A DNA stretch of 64,000 nt from Prorocentrum cordatum (lineage: Eukaryota > Sar > Dinophyceae > Prorocentrales > Prorocentraceae). The position numbers and the translations under genes are program-made. The stretch is from positions 481,270 through 545,269 of the forward strand of contig CAUYUJ010020704.1 of assembly GCA_963575745.1 (NCBI GenBank). Reading direction: 5' to 3'. Positions 43,861 through 51,156 of the stretch are shown piece after piece. The notes below the pieces were generated by a model. It ran no database searches. It saw only the letters and a program-made list of their open reading frames with translations, and was not told the DNA's origin. Each line of letters begins with the position of its first letter. Positions within the stretch are counted from its first letter, which is position 1.

Positions 43861-45797
43861 ACAGACGCACCCTGCATGTCAGCCAAATAGCCGAACTCGT
43901 ACTTCACGTCGCAGCCCGCGTCCTCTCGCAGCGGGCGATCGGAAGGGGGCGCGACGTGCAGTTCAGATCCTTCTCCTCCTCCTCCTCATCTTCCTCCTCA
44001 TCATCACCATCATCATCGTCGCCAGCATCATCGTCATCGCCATCATCATCATCACCATCATCACCATTATCAACATCATCATCATCGTTATCATCATCAT
44101 CATCAGCATCATCATCATCATCAGCATCAGTCGGCATCATCTTCATCATCATCATCTAGCATCATCATCCTCTCCCTCCTCCTCCTCCATGTCCTCCTTC
44201 TCCTCCTCCTCCCCTCCTCCCCTCCTCCTCCTCCTCCTCCTCCTCCCCCTCCTCCTCCTCCTCCTCCTCCTCCTCCTCCTACTCCTACTCCTACTCGTTT
44301 TCCTCACAACTCTTTCCCTCCGCCGCGTTTCCCGCTGTCCTCGCCAGCGCCAGCCTCTGCGCCAGCGCCAGCGCCGCCGCCTCCAGCAGCGTCGCCAGCG
44401 CCGCCGCCAGCGCCGCCGCCGCCACCTCCAGCAGCGTCCTATTGGGCATCCCGCCCGCGCCCTTAGACCCCTCCTCCCTCTTCTCCTCCTCCTCCTCTTC
44501 CTCCTCCGCCGCCTCCGCCTCCTCCTCCTCCTCTTCCTCCTCCTTCTCCTCCTCCTCCTCCCCCCCCTCCTCCTCCCTCCTCTCCACCTTCCTCCTTCTC
44601 CTCCTCCTCTCTTCCTCATCCCTCTCCCCCTCCTCACCCGTTTCTCCCTCCTCCTCTTTAATTTGTCCTTTCCCCTCCTCGTCCCCCTCCTCCACTTCCC
44701 CCTCCCCTACCCTCTCTCCCCTCCCTCCATCCTCCTCCCTGCGATCCTCCTCCTCCTCCTCCTCCTCCCCCTCCCCCTCCTCCTCCTCCTCCTCCTCCTC
44801 CTCCTCCTCCTTCTCCTCCCCCCCCCCCTCGAGTGGAGGAGGCCGAGGATTTTGACTCTGCAGTGTCCTGGGCGCCGTCGATCACGAAGCCGCGGGCCCA
44901 CTTCGGCACCCGATCAGGCCTGCGCACGGCGGAGCTCACGTGCCTGAGCATAGCTCTGATCATCTTGGCCGTGTCCTCACTCCACGGGTCGGCTGACGCG
45001 GCGAGGTGCCACTCGGACTCCTTGTCCGCTGCGTGGGCTCGAAGAGCTTCTGCGAGCTCCTTCTGGTTGATGCCGCCCGATGGTGACGCAGCCCGAAACT
45101 CAATCAACATCAACGCGTACTTGAGAATGGCATCGGAATCTGTTCTCGACTCCAGCCGAGTCGAATAATTCACAAAATCTACATTCTGAATGTGTGCTCT
45201 GCAAATGTCTTTCAGGGTCTCGGCATCTGCAGTGCTGGCCCTGCGCACAGCAGCGCTCGCCATCTCGAGCAATGAAAGCTGCAAGGTCGGAAAAACACAT
45301 TGCGCGCTCAGATCAAACGGGCTAGACTTAAGACCTCAGGACAACCCAATGTGGCCTGAAACTGCCTGTTTCCACGGGGGTCGGGTTTCTCTAATGGAAT
45401 GGGGAAGTTGCCGACTGGGCCGCGGGATACACGCTCTGGCCCAACAGACTTGGCCACGACCCCCTTCACATGGGGGAGGACACGGAGGAGGAGGAGGAGG
45501 AGGAGGAGGAGGAGGAGGAGATGAAGGAGGAGGAGATGAAGGAGGAGGAGAAGCAAGGGGGAGGAGGGCGAGGAGGGAGCAGAGAACGCGGGTGAGTATT
45601 ACGAGGTGGAGGTAGAGGAGGGGGGGGACGTGGAGGAGGAGTTTTTTTTTGTTTTAAGATAATGATGAAGCAAAGCCAAGCGTTCAAATGAAACGCACTG
45701 AATACCGAAAATATATCATACATTTTATACAACAAAAAGCACGCACGCAAAAAATAGCCGCAGCAGCTGTTTTCATAGCCGCGGAGTTCCGCGCCGG

Positions 45798-45819
45798 TAA
45801 AACAGCCGGAACGGACCTC
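45798..45819 (-). repeat. Right terminal inverted repeat of the nested insertion
   Basis: Minus-strand reading GAGGTCCGTTCCGGCTGTTT with a subterminal AGCTGCTGCGGCTATTTTTT. It faces the left repeat 17 kb away. Confidence 0.65.
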
Positions 45820-46014
45820 AGGGAGGTCCCTTCTGAGTCAGAGAGAGGGGTCTAGCGAGGACTTCTGGGCCCCCCCCTCTCTTTCTGGCGGAGTGATGGT
45901 CTGTCCTACCCGGGGCCCCGGCAAAGAGGGGGGCGGGGGCCTTTGCTGCCGCCGGGGGGGGGGGGGAGGAAGTGTCGCTGACGAATTTGATTTTCTCTGA
46001 GATTGCTGAGTTCG
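45820..46014 (+). other. copia sequence between nested insertion and RT
   Basis: Resumption of the copia polyprotein linker after the insertion. Frames are short and broken by stops; a G tract lies at 45953-45965. Confidence 0.4.
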
Positions 46015-46366
46015 GCGTCTCCGATAGGGCCGAGCGGGGATCCACGAGCGCGACCGGAGCCATCGAACTCATTCTTCCCGCGCGGGCGCGTGTGATCCGT
46101 CGGGCTTGTCCCGGTCGGATCATTTCGAGCCGGATGGTCCGCCGCTGGTTGCCTGCCGAGGGGGCGTTCACGAAACCCATCGCGAAGTCGCGTTGGCGCG
46201 CGCATGGGCACCGAGACCCGGATTCCGGAGCCTTAGAAGTTCATTCCCCAACTCTCCAGACGTCCTCCATCAGGATATTTTCCAGGTTGCTATGATTTTC
46301 GGGCTCCAGGTCGATGTCGCGGACGTTGAACATGTTTCTGCCAGAGCGACAAGATGTCTAGGCTGA
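46015..46366 (+). pseudogene. copia reverse transcriptase, N-terminal part (frameshifted)
   Basis: The frame gives TGAIELILPARARVIRRACP, then IISSRMVRRW, KSRWRAHGHRDPDSGALEVH and SPTLQTSSI. After a shift near 46285 it gives FGLQVDVADVEHV (palm motif A region, L-x-V-D). These are the fingers and palm of copia-type RVT_2. The stop at 46364-46366 and the TA microsatellite at 46371-46446 then interrupt the gene. Confidence 0.75.
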
Positions 46367-46369
46367 CGG

Positions 46370-46370
<1 letters not shown>

Positions 46371-46412
<42 letters not shown>

Positions 46413-46446
46413 GTATATGTATATGTGTATATATATATATATATGT
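46371..46446. repeat. (TA)n/(TATG)n microsatellite inside the RT gene
   Basis: A TATATA tract expanded within the RT coding region, between VDVADVEH and EPCEGVHVEPGSLIK. Confidence 0.9.
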
Positions 46447-47760
46447 AGAACCGTGCGAAGGAGTGCATGTGGAGCCGGGATCCCTAATTAAGTCATTTGT
46501 TAACGCGAATGGGTTGGATGATGCTCCAGTCGCCTGGCGAAGGACCGTGGCGAATCTTCTCACGGGTCAGGGCTTTGTTCGGACTCTCCCGGAGCCCTGC
46601 TGGCGGGCGAAGTGCGATTCGAAGGGGCGCCTTGTAAGTATGATCTTCCTCGAAGTCGACGGCTTCATGATCGGGTGTGTAGATGCGGAGACTAGGCAAT
46701 GGCCTAGGCGTGTTCTTGAGGGGCGTTTTCGTTCTGGGAAGTTCAGGGGCGCCCATGCCGGCCCAGTGGAGTCCGCGGGGCGGCGGCTCACCCTGGGGAA
46801 GGAGAAGACGACCATATATCAAGAAAAGTACATACCTGAAGAAATAAAGCCTCTAGCTTTGGAAAAGGGGAGACTTGGTAAGAAGGACCTTCCGCTGGAG
46901 CCTGCTGAGTTCAAAGCGTTCCGTTCCCTCATCTCTGAGTCAAATTGGGTTGGGCGTGAATCCTGGCCAGAAGCTGCCGGCGCGGCCAGCATTCTAGCGA
47001 GCAAGCGGAGACGTGCTACAGTTGGGGGCGTTGCCACGGCGAACAAGCTTGCCCAGCACCTCCGAGCCACTGCATCTCGCGGGCTCACAATATGGAGCAT
47101 CCATCCAGAGAAGATGTATTTTATCTCATGCTCCGATGCCGGCGGCGGCTGTGCTCCCGAGGACATATTCGACGAGCGAGGTCTGCCGGCAGACCCCACG
47201 CAAGGCGCGTGGCTGGTGCTTGCCGCCGACAACTCTGGCCTGGACAACTGTTCCGTCAAGGCATCTTTTTTGGGGTGGTGAAGTTTTAAACTGCGCCGCA
47301 AAGTCCCTTCCACTCTTGCTGGAGAGACGCAGGCCTTGTTTGCTGCCGTTTCAGAGGTTGAGCTCCTGCAGACTTTATGCCGAGCTGTAGCGTTTCACGA
47401 TGTGGATGTCCTCGATTGTCACAGGGCCTCGGGACCCTTTTCGACAGTACTTCGAAGGGGCTGTTCGTTGCAGGGGCGCTAGCGTCAGATACATGTTGTG
47501 GGCGCTAAGAGTATATGCGATACCATACATAGAGAAGGTTCGGTAAGTGCCAGAGACCGACGCACGGCCATCGATCCTGTCATTATTTCAGAGAGTCTCG
47601 AGAGAGCCAGAGGACACGTCGCTGGGTGCCCCATGGCTGCATGCCCGTAGATACCCTGGCAAAAGAGGATGTCACCCGCGGGAACGCTGCACTATTCGAT
47701 CCTATGACGAGTGGAAAGTTGATTCTAGTTGACGAGCAGAACGAAGTCGAACGACGGCGA
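46447..47760 (+). pseudogene. copia reverse transcriptase C-terminal part and RNase H
   Basis: RT continues as GSLIKSFVNANGLDDAPVAW, then VANLLTGQGFVRTLPEPCW. The active-site loop reads LVSMIFLEVDGFMIG, where the usual second Asp of xVDD is Gly (codon 46661-46663). The connection domain follows (ASILASKRRRATVGG region). RNase H is recognisable as FISCSDAGG (first catalytic Asp), KLRRKVPSTLAGETQALFAA (Glu), and near the end MPHGCMPVDTLAKEDVTRGN (47623-47685). A frame change near 47281 separates RT and RNase H. Sequence from 47760 to 48109 is the tail and 3' untranslated part. Confidence 0.8.
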
Positions 47761-48109
47761 GCAGCCCCCGAACTGAAAGGACGGTCTCAGGCAGCCTCCC
47801 GACAGCAGCTATCCCAGGATCAACCAGTCTCTTGGATCGACTTCACGTCCCTGGACCAGGCTGGTGGTGGTGGTGGCGAGGTGGTGCCTCCCAACCCTTC
47901 CTCATCCTCCTCTCTCCACGCCTGTGCTTCTGATGCCCATACATTTCAGTAGTGCCCTACCTGTTTCTCCGCGTTGTTCCTGTCCTCCCGTCCTCTGCCA
48001 TCTTCACCTTAGTGACGGATGGCGACCAAAGGGTCTCCGTGTGGGAAGGAATCCATCAGTGATTTCGAACCGTCCTTTACGTGCTAAGCCTGGAAGAAAT
48101 TCCGACGAG

Positions 48110-48272
48110 TGTGGAAGTTGAGCACTTATCGTGAACAGATTTAGCAATTTGTGTTTCACCGAGGAGGGTTTGAGCATAGTCTCAAGAACGTCAGGTCAGA
48201 GGACGTTGACAGTTACATTTCGGAACCCATTGTGGCTCAAGGCAAAACGTTTGTCATCGCTTCGATGCCACA
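48110..48272 (+). repeat. 3' LTR of the copia element
   Basis: 163 bp matching the 5' LTR at about 90%. It contains CCCATTGTGGCTCAAG at 48226-48241, which matches 14 of 16 bases of the last 16 bases of the dinoflagellate spliced leader. Confidence 0.85.
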
Positions 48273-48457
48273 AGGATGTGGGCCTGGCAACTGGCGTTGG
48301 CACCGCTGCTGCCCCCCCCTGGCATCGTTCGGGCGTGTTCGTTTTTTTCTCGGCGAAGGCCATCGAAGAGCATATTGGATCATTCTAAGAAACAGAAGCA
48401 CACACGAAATCAACAATTGCACGGATAATGGACGTCCGAGCGATGGCGCGTCCCCAG

Positions 48458-48545
48458 ACATGCGTTTCTGTTAAGGCGGGGTCCCCTGATGTCCCGACAT
48501 TTTCCCCAGGACCAGCCTTTCACCCCAAGTCGTTGGTTTTGATGG
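48458..48545 (+). repeat. Dispersed repeat family F, copy 2
   Basis: CAGACATGCG, GCGGGGTCCCC, GATGTCCCGACATTTTCCCC and AGTCGTTGGTTTTGATGGTC follow the same order as 6236-6336. Confidence 0.6.
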
Positions 48546-48632
48546 TCCCGGGGGGCCCAGTGAGGGTCCCAGGGGCGCCGAACACCGCTACAAACCTCCC
48601 GCCCTGGCTTCTGTTCGTGATGTCGACTAGAC

Positions 48633-48806
48633 GTAAGAGTGACCTTTCGCCAGAGTGACCTTTGGTGCGGGCCACAATGGGGCCCCCCGATCGCCGAACG
48701 CGAGGCGGCCGTGGCATCTTGCGCCCTTGTGCTTGGCCCCCCCCCCGGCCCCCCAAGAGCCGCGCACCGAAGGTCACTCTTGCCCAGGGTCACTCCTGCG
48801 TGTGGC
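48633..48806. repeat. Foldback repeat family G, complete copy
   Basis: AAGAGTGACCTTTCGCC plus AGTGACCTTTGGTGCGGG at the left face GCGCACCGAAGGTCACTCTT plus GCCCAGGGTCACTCC at the right. This is a double inverted repeat enclosing a C-rich core. A diverged copy forms the intron at 20508-20699 of the same DUF179 gene. Confidence 0.75.
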
Positions 48807-48847
48807 CCATCGTGGCCCGAAGAGCGTCTGGGACTCCAGGTGTCAGG

Positions 48848-48992
48848 AGGGAAAACAACACACAGACACAATGAATCGTCGATTCCCCAGAAAATTAGCT
48901 AAAATATGGGGATTGGGGGGGAAGACGAACCCCCAGAAACTATGGAAAATATGGGGAATATTTTTACGTGTGTGTATTCCTTTGTGTGCCCT
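48848..48992 (+). repeat. Dispersed repeat family D, copy 2
   Basis: AACACACAGACACAATGAAT, then AATATGGGGA words and TTCCTTTGTGTGCCCTGGGG, matching 1578-1725. It lies just upstream of the terminal DUF179 exon. Confidence 0.65.
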
Positions 48993-49052
48993 GGGGCCCC
49001 TTCCACTCCTGCGCGTGGCCCATCGTGGCCCGAAGGGCGTTTGGGACTCCAG

Positions 49053-49400
49053 GTGGCCGGCCGCCTGGTCCGGGATGGTGAGGCCCAGTTGGGCGACCTG
49101 CGCCCCTTTGTGGGCTTCTCGGGCTGGGCCGCCCTGCAGCTGGAGCTGGAGCTGCAGCGCGGCGTGTGGGTGCGGGCGAGGGCGCCCGACCGGCCCCAGC
49201 CGTGGCGCCGCCTCCTCGGGGCCCGGAGGCTGCTGGCCTTGCCGAGGGCCCCGGGCCCTGACCCAGGCACCGTCGGTAGGAGGCCGCGCGCGAACCCCAT
49301 GCCCCGGTGCCCCAGTTCGCACGTGGCCTCCGGATCGAGGATAGAACAGCCTCTAGCACTGATCGCATTGGTGAAGAGGCACGTGCCTCAGGAGGCCTGA
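49053..49400 (+). CDS. UPF0301/AlgH (DUF179) family protein, terminal exon
   Basis: This exon opens right after CTCCAG and encodes RDGEAQLGDLRPFVGFSGWA, then ALQLELELQRGVWV and PWRRLLGA. The GxxGW...QLExEL...W pattern is the C-terminal signature of UPF0301 proteins. It completes the N-terminal half at 20030-21471 in the correct frame across a 27,581-bp gap. The frame runs on to a TGA at 49398-49400, but the family usually ends soon after the PWRRLLG helix, so the last 40 codons could be intron or extension. Alternative reading: a fragment of an unrelated duplicate gene; the phase match argues against this. Confidence 0.6.
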   Translation: MAGRLVRDGEAQLGDLRPFVGFSGWAALQLELELQRGVWVRARAPDRPQPWRRLLGARRLLALPRAPGPDPGTVGRRPRANPMPRCPSSHVASGSRIEQPLALIALVKRHVPQEA

Positions 49401-49739
49401 AGATGCCCTCCCGGCGGTGGATAGGGGCGTCGAAATAAAAATCAGTTTCCACTCGGGTTCTGAAGACCTAGTTTGGTTAGGGACCGGTCTCGTCTTGCGT
49501 TAGGGACAAAAAATCTGCGATTGGGACAATAAATCTGGGCGGTTTTGCGTCCCACTGAGGTCCCGTTTTTGCGTCAGGGTATCTCTGGGCGGTTTGGTTT
49601 GATGCACCTGCAGAAAGACCCCCTATCCATAAGGTTTTTGGCCCTCCAAACTTAGGTCGCCTCTCAAAGGCTTAGGGGTTCTCTTATTGCTAATCAAAAC
49701 ATGTTCGCGTTTTTTTGAAAAGATCAGGACGCGAGATTG

Positions 49740-50350
49740 TTCACCGTTTTCGGCCCCTGGGGGCCTTCACCAAGCCCAGGACCTGCAAAAAACGGCCTGG
49801 GTTAAAAGACGGTCCGAGGGAAAGGGTTGGGACTTCCGTGGACCCCGTACTGAAAAATTCAAGGCATCGCATGTCCGGGGTAGGGTGTTGCCAGGAGTGG
49901 TCCCAGCCAAAGGTGCTCCCAGCCGTTCGCGGCATTTGGGAGCCTCTGCTGCCCTCTGGGCCTCGTGAGGCATGCTCTGGAGGCCATCTGCACCTCTCTG
50001 GGGCAGGGCCACTTCTAGCAACACCCGGCGAGAGGCAGAGCCCGAAGCTGGTCGGTCTGTCCCAGAGATCGTCTCCCCCCGTCTGGAGGATCATCCACTA
50101 CGGAGTGCTCCGGAACGCTCTCAGAGTTCTTCTCCTGCCCCTTCGGGGGGGGGGGCATGCATTCCTGGCGCCAGCCCAGGGCGCTGCACACCTTCCCGGC
50201 GCCCTGCTCCAGCCGTCCGACCAGGGCGGAGCTGGGGACAGCCCCAGGCATGCGACGCTTTGACCTTGTCCACACGCGGTCCCCGGAAGTCCCGGCCTTT
50301 GCCCCGGGGCCAGATTTTCATCCCGAGTCGTTTTGTGACGGTCCTCCCTT
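49740..50350. repeat. Foldback element with family F ends
   Basis: Left end (49775-49872), read inverted, and right end (50248-50346) both give family F order: CATGCGA, GGTCCxCGGAAGTCCC, TTTGCCCCGGGG and TTTTGTGACGGTCC. The two ends enclose about 380 bp with no gene I recognise. 49401-49740 shows nothing coding. Confidence 0.6.
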
Positions 50351-50595
50351 GGTTTTTATAGCAGTCTACTCCTCCTCCTCCTCCTCCTCCTCCTCCTCCT
50401 CCTGGGGCCCGGCGAGGACGATGAGCATCGTTTAACCAGGCCATGGGCTTCCAGGCCGACCGGGGCGGCCCCCTGGGCGGCAGGCGCGGTCTCCCCACGT
50501 CGGCGGCGCGCAGGGAGGGCGGCGCGAAGGGGGAGCGGCCTCTGCCGAAGGCGGGGGGCCTCTGAGAGGCCCTCCCGCCTTCCGACAAAACCGCC

Positions 50596-51019
50596 ATCAT
50601 CATCACCACCATCGCCATCATCGACGTCATCATCACCATCAGCATTACCATCATCATGATCAACATCACCATCATCATCCTCATTACCATCACCGTCATC
50701 ATGATCATCATCAGCAGCAGCAGCATCACCACCATCACTATCATCACCGTCACTAACACCATAATCAACATCATCACCGTCACCATCACCAGCACAATCA
50801 CCGTCATCACCACCATGACCTTATCATCAACATCATCACCATCATCATTATCGGCATTATCATCATCATCGTCATCACCATGATCTCCATCAGCAGCAGC
50901 AGTAGTATCATGATGACCACCACCGTAAGAATCAGTAGCACCATCACCAGCATCATCTTCATTATCAGCATCGTCATCGTCATCGTTGCCATCATCATCC
51001 TCAGCAGCATTATCATCAT
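50596..51019. repeat. (CAT)n/(ATC)n microsatellite region
   Basis: More than 400 bp of CATCAT/CACCAT triplets with ATGATCATC interruptions, ending directly at spliced-leader relics. Together with the CCT run at 50368-50402 it forms a pyrimidine-rich approach. Confidence 0.9.
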
Positions 51020-51021
51020 CC

Positions 51022-51067
51022 ATCAGGTTGGCTCAAGGCTGTTGGCTCAAGGCCACTCTGGTTCAAG
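51022..51067 (+). other. Three tandem spliced-leader relics at a LINE 5' end
   Basis: Consecutive phrases CAGGTTGGCTCAAG, GCTGTTGGCTCAAG and GCCACTCTGGTTCAAG each resemble the 3' end of the dinoflagellate SL (CCATTTTGGCTCAAG). Such tandem relics arise when an SL-capped mRNA is reverse-transcribed back into the genome, transcribed and trans-spliced again, as described for dinoflagellate genes. The LINE ORF1 start codon follows 90 bp later. Confidence 0.8.
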
Positions 51068-51156
51068 CGCCACCGCCAAGCGCCCGATCCGAGCCCGGGC
51101 CCGAGCGTTCTTTCGACCGATTCGAGCGATTTCGGGCCCGACCGATTCCGGCCGCC

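Larger units (their letters stand above)
36685..45284 (-). pseudogene. Long multi-exon gene of a dinoflagellate coiled-coil family
   Basis: No enzymatic domain is recognised. Exons in order: 45284 to about 44850 (MASAAVRRASTADAETLKDI, ARGFVIDGAQDTAE); about 43966 to 43872 (DVKYEFGYLADMQ); 43404 to about 42500 (VAWRSLASRGLKAQQEYAKK, ITLTLRRVTKHDRSWLVLWE, basic KRPAA-type motifs MKRPSAFKRPAAAEE, then acidic and Ala/Thr repeats); about 41450 to 40975 (acidic repeats EEGAEEAREGRAEVARED); about 40670 to 40530 (SIEYDEDGQVIAPQLAHAAA); about 40310 to 39780 (AAAATPPAPT repeats); about 39470 to 38090 (SDAAATTKQRQGKSTSF, FRANWALEEHKSF, WIAAIKHFTKCIAMGEPFID, LKSVKPLIAQYNTVAVQSL); and 36900 to 36685 (KVPSIRKSLGEEELKKAIL, stop). 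Breaks: a frameshift near 39350 and an in-frame TGA at 38942-38944. Introns are mostly CCT/GGA repeats. The exon chain is my reconstruction; the family is known to me only as uncharacterised. Confidence 0.45.
28701..45819 (-). mobile_element. 17.1-kb inverted-repeat-bounded insertion inside the copia element
   Basis: The left end GAGGTCTGTTCCAACTGTTT and the right end (read on the minus strand) GAGGTCCGTTCCGGCTGTTT agree at all but three positions over 22 bp. Next to both lie CCGGC and AGC(A/T)GC...CTATTTTTT words. The ends fall exactly where the copia polyprotein is interrupted between integrase and RT. Three genes inside, all minus strand, run in order from the right end: a coiled-coil family gene (45284 to 36685), a transposase-like gene (34409 to 31168) and a methyltransferase-like gene (31193 to 29671). 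No target-site duplication is obvious. Interpretation as one large DNA transposon is inference; alternatives are a composite of several insertions or a host segment moved by neighbours. Confidence 0.6.
21881..48272 (+). mobile_element. Ty1/copia LTR retrotransposon, split by a nested 17-kb insertion
   Basis: Two 163-bp direct repeats (21881-22043 and 48110-48272) start TGTGGAA and end GCCACA, with about 16 mismatches by my count. A primer-binding-like TGGTAGCGGAGC lies 2 bp after the left one. Between them on the plus strand are Gag, a zinc knuckle, protease, integrase, RT and RNase H in copia order (integrase before RT). Without the 28701-45819 insertion the element is about 9.3 kb. I see no matching 5-bp target-site duplication (CAGGG left, AGGAT right). 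Every reading frame carries frameshifts or stops and the RT active site is altered, so it is a dead copy. It occupies the long intron of the DUF179 gene in sense orientation. Confidence 0.85.

Noticed and set aside
28701-45819. A target-site duplication for the nested insertion
   Set aside because: The flanking bases (CAGCCCA left, AGGGAGG right) give no direct repeat; only the inverted ends support the borders.
46371-46446. Open frame through the TA microsatellite joining the RT halves
   Set aside because: The microsatellite happens to stay open, but a stop and a frameshift lie just upstream, so the RT is not a continuous gene.
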